The notes beneath the pieces were generated by a model. It worked only from the letters and a program-made list of their open reading frames with translations. It made no database searches and was not told the origin of the DNA. A DNA stretch of 64,000 bases, taken from Parapristionchus giblindavisi. Its lineage: Eukaryota > Nematoda > Chromadorea > Rhabditida > Diplogasteridae. Shown here piece by piece: positions 10,995 through 21,900 of this stretch (positions within the stretch are counted from its first letter, which is position 1; each line of letters starts with the position of its first letter). Made by a program: the position numbers and the translations under genes. The stretch lies in assembly GCA_943737045.1 (NCBI GenBank), contig CALSFV010000088.1, positions 1 through 64,000 of the forward strand, read 5' to 3'.

Positions 10995-13160
10995 ATAATC
11001 AATCAATGTTTTTTGATTAAAATGAAATCATCGTTCATCGATAACAAAAAAGACTAAAAGATCCCTCTATTTCGTATCTCTCTTCATACTATTTCTGTGT
11101 ACTCTGACATCGAGACAATCGTGTACAAGGAATTATCTAAATGTGTATGAATAAGGTGAATACTGATACATTAACTAGATAAAGTACATTATTTGCCATT
11201 CATAGAAATACAAATAGCGTATGAACGTGCATTTTTTTCATATTTTTTCATGTATTTGTTTTTTTTTACTTTTCGATATTTTCTCGAAAATTTCTTCGAA
11301 AAGTGATCGAAAATGCTTTGATATAAACGAAGTAGCATAACTCAAATTACAATGTCACCTGATTGTGACCGAAATATGAGAGGATGTATTACTATTGTAA
11401 GAGATACAAAGTGCACTTTTTAGAAAATTTATAGTTCTTTAGTGAACAGTCCTGTTCTTGTGAAACATTGTGAGAGTAGAGACATCCTCTAGGGATGCAC
11501 AATTTATTGATATATATATATATATAAAGAATTAGAATTTATAAAAGAATTCAGTTGAGAAAAGAAAGAACTTTATAAAGAATTCAGTTACTTTTCCTGC
11601 CGCGATTTTGGAGGTTACCGTAACCTCTTGTGTACCTGATGCGAATACGGTACAACCATTACTGTTTACATTCTCCGAGGTTACAAAGATGGACGATGGT
11701 TCTCTTCAAGCATATCAATAGACTCTTCAGATACTTTGTATTAACCTTTATCAAATATTATAAAACAATTTTTAATCCACTGAATTCAGTAGTTTAGATT
11801 CTATACAATTAAATTACAGTAATTCACAGTAATTCAAACTGGGAATTCTTGATTACCTATAGATGTGAAGACGGTGAAAGATCTGGTCTGTGAACAAGAT
11901 GAGAAGATTATAGATCAATGAATTTACATTGATCAAAGATCAACTTCCCAAGTTAGATTCACCCAATGTACAAATTGTCGACGATGCTATTAGACGATGT
12001 TCAATTGATGTTGACTTGTCGAGAGAGGATTTAGATAAGAACTGAAGAAATGATGGTGTCATAGAGAAATAGAGAGAGATAGAGAGATCATTCTTTGCGT
12101 TTGTCTCGGTTGTGAGCGGTTCATCTCTCGTTCGCCTGTTCGTCTATCACCGAATAAGCATCAACAACGTACCTCGACTGTAACAGTCCTGCAATGATTA
12201 CAAAAATATGTGGTAGTTCTTTGATCATAGCTGTGAGAGAGTATGCAAATACAAGAGACGTTGTTTATAGAGAACGCGAGATAGTATGGGATAGTGAGAG
12301 AGTATGGAGAAAGAAAGGAAATAATCATCCATCGATATAGTTTGTCACTCATTAGTTCCTTCATTTAATAACACTTGAACAAAACTTTATTCTATCGTTT
12401 TTATCGTTATTTCTTCATCTGTGTCTGTTTGCATATATTATCACTTCAATCCTTACTCTATTATATTCCAATTTGTATATGCTACGTGTTATTATGTTAT
12501 TAGTGTTATCTGCTAAAAACAAAGAGAGTGCGAGTGATAGAGATGGTAGATCAGTCACATCGTCTCTCATACATCGATCGATGAATCGTCTTATGTCTCT
12601 TCCTCTGTCTGACCGTGTCTTCTCTGTCTGGTTTTCCCTCCATTTTCAGTTATCATCACGTTTCACCATGCGTTTTGATGTTACTTTCGTAGTTAATTCG
12701 CCCTATCCTTCTTCATCTTTAAGTACCTATCTCTGTATTTACCTGCGTTCATATCTTCCTCCATCACTCTACCTTTATCTATTGTAATTATGCATATATC
12801 AAGACTCGTTACCAATAAGTGGATTTGTCTTTTTCATTTACATATCTTATCGTTGTTGTTGTCTTGACCTTCTATTGTATTCCCATTTGCATATCATCCA
12901 AAATCATATCCATACTACGTGTCCTCACTTTGTTTCCTTCATTTGCAGTTTTCGGTCATCCTTTCAATCTCTCCTTTTCAAAGCTCATCTATATATGGAT
13001 CTTCTGTCGTTCATTTCTAATCAGCCTTTCTTCTTTTCCATCTCTTCCTCTCTATCTCTCTTACATCCATTATCATACCGATCGATCACTAAGGAAGAGA
13101 GTAGACCATCAATCGATAATGTTTATGAGAGAGATGGAAGGAAGGGAAGTGAGTCTTACA
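10995..13160. other. Duplicated non-coding or unresolved region
   Basis: Present again at 34,113-36,370. Open frames such as MDLSFSFTYLIVVVVLTFY are hydrophobic, pyrimidine-driven and lack convincing splice partners. An 11-nt insertion distinguishes copy 2 (near 35,747) from copy 1 (near 12,547), which argues against a conserved frame there. A hairpin pairs CAATGGGGTT (10,727) with AACCCCATTG (10,750). Confidence 0.4.
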
Positions 13161-13266
13161 TCATTTTGTGCGTCTATATCTTGATGTATTGCATCTCTCT
13201 GTTTATGTTGTATCTCTTCTAACCATCTCTCAACTTTATTCATATTCTTCTGCTCCGCATTCAATA

Positions 13267-13756
13267 ATAATTCGGAGGTCATATCCATGCAGCGTTACAC
13301 ACAATTTGTCGGTAAACGTGACGTTATGTCAACTTTTACGCCTTACGCCATGGATACGGTCTCAGACGATGTGCGCAATGTGTCCTTCCTATCCTTAATT
13401 GTATTTACTACACTCTGGCCACGACTGTTCTTTGTCCCACGAGAGAGTGTGGCCAGTGTGGAGAGTGGTCTCAATTTGTTGATACATAATCATTTAAATC
13501 ATTTCAAATCCATTTCAGAGGTCGACACGACACCTATCACCACAGCCGTAGATGACGTGAGGACGTTATTCTTGTGTTGATCCGTACAAGGTATGGTGCT
13601 TGACTTGGTTCTCTTCTCTGAAACATGATCTTTGACGGGAAGATCAAATCTTTCAATTTCTCATTCTACAGGACGAATCGTCGTTTCGCATCGTCGTGAC
13701 CGAGGAGCAAGTTCGTCTAGAATCCTGTCGCCACTGCCTAGATGACATCAGATGAT
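13267..13756 (+). CDS. Possible 3' exons of an unidentified gene (copy 1)
   Basis: Three segments splice in phase on the plus strand: a short exon (VISMQRYTQFV) with donor GTAAAC at about 13,311, then EVDTTPITTAVDD (TTTCAG acceptor at 13,519, donor GTGAGG), then DESSFRIVVTEEQVRLESC from 13,673 to a TGA at 13,756. The last exon is identical in all three copies while the preceding putative intron carries several SNPs, which fits coding constraint. Against this, the opposite strand has an equally attractive coiled-coil exon (13,162-13,290: MDMTSELLLNAEQKNMNKVE, followed by a GTAAGA donor). I cannot decide which strand is real. Copies: about 36,480-36,967 (+) and 41,115-41,600 (-). Confidence 0.3.
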
Positions 13757-14262
13757 GGACTCGGGGACCTGAAACTTCTTTGAAGGTACGAGCTTCCTTG
13801 GATTCTCTTTCCTGATATGTTATGTTCAAGTCGCGAAAAGACGAAAATTTTGTGGAGATTTTGCCAATCTTTCTCATGACTTTTGAACAGAACCTCTGTT
13901 AGAATATACTTCATCTTCGTTACGTTATTGCCTTTGCCTTTGCCTTTGCCAACGTCCTCTTCACTGCTCACTGATCTGTCTCGTTGACAGAAACCAAAGT
14001 TTTATACAAAGTGATCGTTCACAAAGCTCAAATCGTTGAATCTCGTAATTTGCTGTTTTGCAGGGCGAATGCCGTCTTCGGAAGCTCGCCGTCCTCGTCG
14101 TTGATGATCTCCTCGATGTGTTCTTCAGAAGTGGGACGCCTTCAAGCTCCGACGTCCGCGTTCTGTCGGCGTATTCCAGCATTGGCTGGATCCTGTTTTC
14201 CGAAAAAATAAAGAATTTGGGGTTCTTAATGTTTGAAATCGGTGTCTAAGCCCGCGAAGTTA

Positions 14263-14340
14263 AATGGGCGGGGTCTGCATCGTTATATAAGTAAGGTTCG
14301 TAGAAAATGGGCGGAGTCATGCATCGCTTTATAAGTAGGG
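14263..14340 (+). promoter_or_regulatory. Tandem GC-box/TATA-like cassette
   Basis: Two similar ~40-bp segments follow each other. Each has ATGGGCGGGGTC or ATGGGCGGAGTC, then GCATCG, then TTATATAAG or TTTATAAG. The second lies about 45 bp upstream of the tRNA-like sequence. The layout resembles a doubled core promoter, but no transcript start can be inferred from sequence alone. Present in all five units. Confidence 0.35.
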
Positions 14341-14382
14341 GAGCGGATGAGTATATGTAGTCGTTTCATTTGTCTTCTAATA

Positions 14383-14518
14383 GGGACCCGTGGTCTAGTG
14401 GATAGTAGGTCGAACTGTCAATCCGATCGGTTGTTTGGTGGTCTAGTGGATAGTAGGTCGAACTGTCAATCCGATCGGTTGGTCGACAGGCAAGTTCGAT
14501 CCCCCGAGAAGGATTAGC
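14383..14518 (+). ncRNA. tRNA-like sequence with partly duplicated 5' half
   Basis: Begins GGGACCCG. It has a good A-box (TGGTCTAGTGG), an anticodon-like loop CTGTCAA (would read GUC, Asp) and a B-box-like GTTCGATCC. The T stem and acceptor stem do not pair, so it is a tRNA-derived pseudogene or SINE-like head and not a functional tRNA. The A-box to loop segment is repeated twice here. Single copies: 15,210-15,297 (+), 37,593-37,680 (+), 39,573-39,660 (-). A second doubled copy is at 40,351-40,486 (-). Confidence 0.5.
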
Positions 14519-14608
14519 AAAAGAAGACATCGCCCAACAGAACCCATCTATTTTTGTCATTTTTTTCTGGATGCATGTTCACAAAGTTGTTACTCTATTG
14601 TTGAAGTT

Positions 14609-15387
14609 GAAGGTACGAGCTTCCTTGGATTCTCTTTCCTGATATGTTATGTTCAAGTCGCGAAAAGACGAAAATTTTGTGGAGATTTTGCCAATCTTTC
14701 TCATGACTTTTGAACAGAACCTCTGTTAGAATATACTTCATCTTCGTTACGTTATTGCCTTTGCCTTTGCCTTTGCCAACGTCCTCTTCACTGCTCACTG
14801 ATCTGTCTCGTTGACAGAAACCAAAGTTTTATACAAAGTGATCGTTCACAAAGCTCAAATCGTTGAATCTCGTAATTTGCTGTTTTGCAGGGCGAATGCC
14901 GTCTTCGGAAGCTCGCCGTCCTCGTCGTTGATGATCTCCTCGATGTGTTCTTCAGAAGTGGGACGCCTTCAAGCTCCGACGTCCGCGTTCTGTCGGCGTA
15001 TTCCAGCATTGGCTGGATCCTGTTTTCCGAAAAAATAAAGAATTTGGGGTTCTTAATGTTTGAAATCGGTGTCTAAGCCCGCGAAGTTAAATGGGCGGGG
15101 TCTGCATCGTTATATAAGTAAGGTTCGTAGAAAATGGGCGGAGTCATGCATCGCTTTATAAGTAGGGGAGCGGATGAGTATATGTAGTCGTTTCATTTGT
15201 CTTCTAATAGGGACCCGTGGTCTAGTGGATAGTAGGTCGAACTGTCAATCCGATCGGTTGGTCGACAGGCAAGTTCGATCCCCCGAGAAGGATTAGCAAA
15301 AGAAGACATCGCCCAACAGAACCCATCTATTTTTGTCATTTTTTTCTGGATGCATGTTCACAAAGTTGTTACTCTATTGTTGAAGTT
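14609..15387 (+). repeat. Tandem unit B with tRNA-like sequence
   Basis: Second head-to-tail unit, nearly identical to 13,782-14,608 but without the 42-bp internal duplication. Its tRNA-like part is 15,210-15,297. Confidence 0.9.
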
Positions 15388-15785
15388 TGATCTTTATCCA
15401 CAATTTTTAGAACAACGGGCGAAGATAACGGTTTTCGAGAGTTTTCTTAGTTGTTTGAATTTCGCTTGTTATTTTCTGTTAAAAGAAGATAAATCTAACA
15501 CTTAAAGCTTGAAATGTGACTATGGTATTGATTACAATTGATTACAAGATGAATATAGTAGTGATTACAAGATAGGAAGTCGTTTCGTTTCAGTGTTATA
15601 TCAGTGATAGAGTGGCCAGATGGTCAGACCAGATCGATAACTTCACTGAAAAAACATCAAAATTTTAAAAATAATAATTTTAATAAAATAAATACTTTAA
15701 ATGACTCTAATAATTGTATTGGCACAGATTTCGTATAGAAAAGTCGAAATATCTGCGAAAGAAAAGAAAAAAAACTGATAATTAT

Positions 15786-16059
15786 TGTGCGTATAAAATG
15801 TACTTGCATAAGAAAATGACAAACGGTGCTAACGAACGGAAGTCACAATCGAGAGGCGGGCGAGATGTAGCCTTCTACATCTCGCCTCGCCTCTCGATTG
15901 TCTCTCCGCTGCCTCTCTCTAACCCGGCTGACCTTCGCCGCGCGCTATATTATATATAAAAGAGATCGGCATAGTTTCTGAACCATGCAAAACAAGAAAG
16001 TCTCTTGTGGAAGTGGTTGGCTACTCTCGTACCAAATAAACAAGTGTGTTTTATACGGA
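15786..16059. mobile_element. 274-bp TIR element present only in copy 1
   Basis: Absent from the corresponding site in the duplicate, where GATAATTAT runs almost directly into AACCTGGTA near 38,240. Its termini are imperfect inverted repeats sharing CGTATAAAA, three variable bases, then ACTTG. Inside is a strong hairpin (about 15,845-15,903; ACAATCGAGAGGCG... paired arms) and a TATATATAAAAG motif. No transposase frame, so it is a non-autonomous insertion. Confidence 0.6.
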
Positions 16060-16654
16060 AACCTGGTAAATGACTTGAATAAATCATTTAACGAGGGCAA
16101 CGTCAGCAACAGTAGAAAAATCAGATTAATATTTTTAAATAATATTAAATTTATACGTTAGAATGAGAATTAGATATAGTGAACAATTAATGTAGTGATG
16201 AATAAAATAAAATACGATGCCATCTGGAATAGTATGAACTTATACTTATCTTCCGCCTTACTTTAAAAAATTACAACAAGCGAGAGAACTACGACAATAA
16301 AGTGAGTAAAACATGCATACCTTAAAAATAATATTTATATAAATTTTTATTTTATATCTTATTTTTATATTTTTTTATATCTTTATAAAGAATACAAGTG
16401 GAGGCAGAATATAATACTACCGTATCTTTGATGACATCTTTTCATGATTCAATTAAGAGACCGGCTCGGTAAGACTCGAGCATTTTGACCCCCTGCCGGG
16501 CATTCGCCGAGACTTTCGATCTGGCCCTCAATACTTTCATCATAGACACATACCGGGGGGAGACCGATGAAAGTTATAGTGAAAATGCCCTTGGGCTCAA
16601 ACCCGGCTCACATATGTTTCATAAAACAAACAACATATAAACGGGTGATTTTCT

Positions 16655-18206
16655 CAGGATTTTGATAATTGACCCCGGATTTTTAGTTGCGTAATCGTCT
16701 TGTATCAGCATGGCACGCAACTTATCAAAAAATGAGGATCCTAAGTGCCCAGTAAAGTAAAATGCTTAGCTCTCTAAGTAAGGTATGTAACTAGCGCGAA
16801 CTACGTTCGCGCCTCAGAGAGTTTTGCGCATTTTTATCCTACTCGGTGGGATGGAGCTCCGCTCCATCTCCACTATGTAAGCCCAATGGTTCTTGGCTGT
16901 TTTAATCGAATTTGGTACAGTAGGGGTACGGTAGGTGGGTTACGGTAGCTGAAAATGCTCTTTAAAAAATTGTCTCGTCGAGTTACACAAGGATGGACTA
17001 AGCACGGAATATTAATCAAAAGTTTAGAAAAAGAGCAAATTTGGTACGGTAGGTGGGTTACGGTAGCTGAAAATATTCTAGACAAATTTCTCCCGTCCAG
17101 TTACCCAAGAATGCATCAAGCACGCATTTTTTATCTCAAGATTTAAAAATAAAGTCAGTTTGCGTTAACGTAGTACTACGGTAGACGGGTTACGGTAGCT
17201 GAAAATGGTCTAGAAAAATTTGTCTTGCCGAGTTACACAAGGATGGAGCAAGCACGGAATTTTAATCGCAAGTATGAAAAATAAAGTCAGTTTGCGTTTA
17301 CGTAGTACTACGGTCGATGAGTTACGGTAGTTGAAAATATTCGAGAAACATTTCTCTCATCGATTTACACAAGGATGGAGCAAACACGAAATTTTAATCG
17401 CAAGTTTGAAAAATAAAGTCAGTTTGCGTTAGTGTGGTCGGTATGTGGGTTACGGTAGCTGAAAATGTTCTACTCAGGCAAACAGTCGAATGCATTCTGC
17501 AGCTAACTCAAATGCATTTCAGATGTCAAAATAAATGAATAATGCAGACATTTTGCATGCATCTTTCTTAGCTTTTCCCATCTTTTTCGTGGCTTTTTAC
17601 CTTTTTAGTAGCAATTCTAAGCAATTCAATAACTTTTTGAAGCTTTTTCGAAGCTGTGGCTGCAAAATGCATTTTTGGTACATTTTTCGTACCATTTTAA
17701 CTTCTCTTAGCTGCAAAATACATTCGACTGTTTGCCTGAGTATAAAAATTTGTCTCGTCGAGTTACCCAGGTAAGTACCAAGCACGGAATTTTTATCGTA
17801 GTTTGAAAAATAAAGTCAGTTTGCGTTAACTGACTTTATTTTTCAAACTTTTAGATGGGTTACGGTAGCTGAAAATGGTCTAGAAAAGTTTGTCTTGTCG
17901 ATATACCCAAGCAAGTACCAAGCACGGAATTTATAACGCAAGTTTGAAAAATAAAGTCAGTTCACGATAACTGAAAATCGAGCGCGAATTTTGGGGATTA
18001 CGGTAATCTTCAGAATCAGTTTGGTGCATTTTTCTCGAAATTTTGATAAATGACCCCTGTTTTTTAGTTGCGTAATCGCCTTATATCAGTAATGACCAAA
18101 AGATATCAAAAAATGAGGGTCCTAAGTGCCCAGTAAAGTAAAATGCTTATCTGTGTAAGTAAGTATGTATGTAACTAGCGCGAACTACGTTCGCGCCTCA
18201 GATAGT
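16655..18206. repeat. TACGGTA-rich ~120-bp repeat array between ~170-bp direct repeats
   Basis: Flanks 16,655-16,822 and 18,033-18,206 are direct copies (from TTTTGATAA.TGACCCC to ACTAGCGCGAACTACGTTC GCGCCTCAGA). Each contains the perfect palindrome GCGCGAAC-TAC-GTTCGCGC. Between them are about six diverged units with GGTGGGTTACGGTAGCTGAA, CGAGTTAC(A/C)CA(A/G), AAGCACGGAATTTT and AAAAATAAAGTCAGTTTGCG. A MITE interrupts one unit. No coding evidence. Confidence 0.75.
17473..17740. mobile_element. TA-flanked MITE, 268 bp (Tc1/mariner-like target)
   Basis: Starts CTCAGGCAAACAGTCGAATG and ends with its inverted copy CATTCGACTGTTTGCCTGAG, flanked by TA on both sides (17,471-17,472 and 17,741-17,742). 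It interrupts one unit of the ~120-bp array: the unit reads continuously (GTTCTA then TAAAAATTTGTCTCGTCGAG) if the element is removed. No transposase ORF. Confidence 0.85.
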
Positions 18207-18981
18207 CAGAAAAAAGAGATTAGAAACTTGATAAATCGGCATAAAACCTTATCAATCCAGTTTTCTCTGTCAATTCACTTTTAAATTTTCTTATCAGACG
18301 ACAGACACATAGCGAGTACAAAGAGCGTGGATTCATTTCTTTTTTAAGAGTTCGAGAATAATCGATCATTATGTTTGCCAGACATGAAATGCGCACCGTG
18401 AGTTAGTTTGGAACTCTCCGCTCTGTCACACTGTTTCGTAGAAAAAGGAAGCTTTGCCAGAGCGGGGTAGTTTCAAATTCTCGGATGTAAAATGTACCAC
18501 TTGATCACACATCTTATTTATTAAAAGAGCTAACTTAAAGTGAAATTCTTCAAAACAACGAACAGTATAAGAGAGGTATCGATTATTTAGAAATAAAATA
18601 TGCATAGAAAAAACCGAACGCTAAAGCTTAAATTATTTGATCATGGTTACAGTATTCTATGAGAAAAAGCACAAAGGTGTCGAGCAACGCACCATACAGT
18701 AGGCCCCATTGCGAAAAGAAAATATACAGTGTGTAAAACGAGGAGAGTATGATATTTTTCTTTTCCTTTCATTTATTTTAATGAAGAAATCAACAAAAAA
18801 ATGATACACATATTATCTGCAGGACAGAAATTAGAAAAAAAAGAAACAGTGTACACATACAGATGAGCATTACACTATGAAAATAAAATTATCAAGAAGG
18901 AAGGAAAGCATAACGAAATATTACTAAAAGTGATGGCTATTTGCCACCCTCTCGACTCCTCTTCTCTATCGCAAACGAGCT
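18207..18981. other. Non-coding 3' flank of the zinc-finger gene
   Basis: AT-rich sequence with no credible exon or RNA gene. It probably includes the 3' UTR and intergenic spacer of the minus-strand gene ending at 18,982. Confidence 0.4.
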
Positions 18982-21900
18982 CTAACGAGGCACAACTTGA
19001 ATAGATCTTCGGCTTCTTCTCGGATGAGAATCGTCCAATACGGCAAGCGGAACCTCGGGCTTCGACTGAAAATTAACAAAAAACTATATTTTAATAATAA
19101 TAATGACTAAAATGGCTTACATCAACGTCGGGTTGATCTGGTGTCGACGAATGTTTGGTACCCTTGAAGAAGCAGATGCGATATTCACCCTTACACTGAA
19201 ATGTATATGAAATTTATTAAAAAGAATGAGCCCAGGATGACCTTTGACTTTTTCTAGCGAAATCGTTCACAATAATCGTATTGAAAAAAATTTATTTACC
19301 TTCTTGATAGTTTCATGCCACTCCAGGACACTTTCAGAAGTGAGCACGAGAGCGCACTTGGTGCATTCGTACCAGCAACATTCCTGAAATTAGCCAAAAT
19401 TGATGAAAAATGAGGGAAAACCTGAAATTAGAAATTACTAAAACTGAATTTGACTTATTTAATTTTAATATTGGGGGAATCCTTTGATTTTATGTCAAAA
19501 AGTATGTTAAGTAGGGAAAGAGAAAAGGCGCTAGAGTGTGTAAAAAGTGGAGAGCTGAACTCATGATAAGAAAAATCGATAAATTAAAAATATAAATATA
19601 TTTAGAAAAAAACCTTCTGCATGGAACTGGCATGGCCTCTCCGTAAGTGCGGCAGTTGCTGACTTGCGTTGCGGAATTTTCTGTATTCCTGAAAGATAAA
19701 ATATGTTTATCGATTTGTACAGTCGAATCATTTAAAACCTTAAAAACATAGCAGATTTCGAAAATTTATTAATATCAATATTAATATTAATATTATTATT
19801 ATTTTATTATTATTATTTTATTAATAACAATATTCATACCCCGCAAATGATGCAATCGATAACAGGAAGTTTCTCCACATTGTCCGCTCCCTCCATATTG
19901 GCTTTCTAGAATTAGTTATAATTTGTTCCACTGTCATTACCTTACTGTTCTTTTTCTGTCCATATTGCCCCCTACTCTGGTATTTTCAAACTAGTAGTTT
20001 ACTTATATTTCCCACTAGCCGTAGACTTGCAAGTCTACGACTAGTTAAACGTAAGTTCACTAGAAGTGGTGTATAATACGGTAATGCATCTCGTCAAATA
20101 TTCTTTCACTTGTAGTAAACTAGCAGTAAACTACTAGTCTGTGACGTAACGTAAGTAAACTACTAGTTTGGAAATACCAGAGTATGGCTGCCTAATCTTT
20201 TCAATTAAATTAATAGTATTAATAGATGTTCAATAATAAGTACGCATGCACATTAAATGTAAATTTTAAAAAAAAAACTAAGTTAGCTAACAATGGGAAA
20301 TAATATAGAGTAATTTGTTTATCTTTTTCTACTTGCGTTACACACTTGTATTGTTTCATGCTTGATTTATTTATTTTTAATAATTTAATATCTTTGTTTA
20401 TTTACCAATCATTATTATAATTAATAAATTTCACACTTACATAATGCTTGACACACTCCTCATTGAAGAAGAAAGTCATATTCTTCACGGCGCATTTCTG
20501 GAAATAAATAAAAAAATGCATTAATTGCTCTGGTATTTCGAAACTTCTACTCCTAGTCTACTTTAAGTCTACTTAAAGTTTGCACTTGAAGTAAACATGT
20601 AAGTCTACTTTAAGTAAAACGTAAGTCTACTTAAAGGTGGAGACCCGCGAATGTTCATGCAAATCATTTGCATATCGCTCATACAAGTGTCAAGTGAGAT
20701 ACAAGAAGATAGAGTGTCCTCTCATCTGTCACTTAGCGCAGTGGTAACATTTCTGACTATCTAGCGATTGGTCGCGGGTTCGAATCCTATTGCCGAACTT
20801 TGCTATTTTCAAAAAGCGCGCCTTTGCCTGCGATTGCAAGCACGATTCATTCATGATTCTAGTGATCAACAAGGTGAATTAGCATAAAAGAGATAGTGTA
20901 CGGTATGTAGAATAACTTTTGCTATCTTTCTGTCTTCACAGTTTGTTGACGAAAATATTCGCGGGAGTCCACCTTTAAAGTGGTGTGTTATACTGTAATT
21001 AAATTCGTCAAATGTTCTTTCACTTGAAGTAGACTTAAAGTCTACTTCACGTCTGTAACGTAGATTAAGTAGACTTTAAGTTTCAAAATACCGGAGTGTG
21101 AGTCCAAAACTCCCCCCAAAAAAAAACAAGGAAAATAAAGAAGGTGAGAGAGTGTGTGCAAAACGAGTTTTCTCTGCGTTTTCCTGTCTTTTCATGACTT
21201 TTAAACCTATCATCTTTGATCTTTGACACACAACAGAGTTTATTTATGAGCTGCACTTCCCGTTCTCCCGCATTACACCAACCCTCTCGTTTTTACCCCA
21301 CATGCTCTCATTTACTTGTTCTTTCAAATGTTGACGCATCTTTTTGATGTATGATAAATTAAATTAAATTAAATTAAATTAAACGCACTGAGAGAGTGGT
21401 CTTCTCTTGATGATGATTGATTTCGCTTCTCTCCGTCATTTCCCTTCCACATCCACAACGAAATCCCGCCGAACACTGCAAATGGTTCAACAATATTTTT
21501 CAAAGCCTAGCATAAAATAAATATTTATCGCATCTTTCAAATTAATGACAGAGTTTAAAAAAATTATTTCATATACTGCATGCCGCCTACTCTGTGCTTT
21601 TGTTATAATTTTTAAAAATTTACAAAATTAAAATAAATAATTATATAAAATCTGAAAGTGCATGGCAGCAGCTAATTTTTTGGCTCCTATCATATTTTTC
21701 CAAAACCTATCGATAAAAAAAATACTCTTATTGAAAAGTCTCACTGAGATGTAAACGACCCTTGTAAAGATTACGTCGAAAGAAATACCTTATAGATTGC
21801 ATTATTGTGTTCCCTGTTCATGTGAAACAGCATGCGAAACCACGAAGGAAACTGCATCTGAAATAGAGCACTTATCGCTAAGTCACTTTGTTAGGTTATC

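Larger units (their letters stand above)
13782..14608 (+). repeat. Tandem unit A (827 bp) with tRNA-like sequence
   Basis: First of two head-to-tail units, offset 827 bp from 14,609-15,387. From the left each unit holds an intron-like stretch, a 75-codon open frame (TETKVLYKVIVHKAQIVE...), a GC-box/TATA-like doublet and a tRNA-like sequence. Unit A alone has an internal 42-bp duplication of the tRNA-like 5' half. Single or inverted copies lie at about 36,995-37,765, 39,485-40,262 and 40,263-41,090. Confidence 0.9.
9391..16604 (+). repeat. Segmental duplication A, copy 1
   Basis: Direct near-identical counterpart of 32,534-38,794, beginning at GGGAAATCCATTTGAT and ending at CTTGGGCTCAAACCC. 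It contains the 3' exons of the membrane-protein gene, the tRNA-like tandem units and AT-rich flanks. The copies differ by scattered SNPs plus discrete indels: a second ~827 bp tandem unit and a 274-bp TIR element only in copy 1, and a 120-bp element only in copy 2. Confidence 0.9.
20528..21096. mobile_element. MITE, CTCTGGTATTT family, carrying a nested element
   Basis: Ends CTCTGGTATTTCGAAACTT / AAGTTTCAAAATACCGGAG, same family as 19,975-20,182. Internal AAGTCTACTTTAAGT motifs. A second element (20,633-20,977) is inserted at its CTACTTAAA site; the shorter family member lacks it. Located in the zinc-finger gene intron 20,498-21,788. Confidence 0.8.

Noticed and set aside
12819..13222. Hydrophobic frames such as MDLSFSFTYLIVVVVLTFY (also at 36,030 and inverted at 41,685)
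   Set aside because: Pyrimidine-rich composition artefact in duplicated DNA. Two overlapping frames are equally open and an 11-nt indel between copies interrupts the neighbouring frame.
13162..13290. Minus-strand coiled-coil exon MDMTSELLLNAEQKNMNKVE
   Set aside because: Attractive composition and a GTAAGA donor, but no in-phase following exon that stays open was found. It competes with the plus-strand model, so I did not list it as a gene.
14383..15297. Functional tRNA-Asp (GUC) genes
   Set aside because: A- and B-box motifs and a GUC loop are present, but the T stem and acceptor stem do not pair. Kept only as tRNA-like.
16873..17785. Short ORFs (60-79 aa) in the 16.9-17.8 kb array
   Set aside because: They read through satellite units and the MITE hairpin, with no coding signature.
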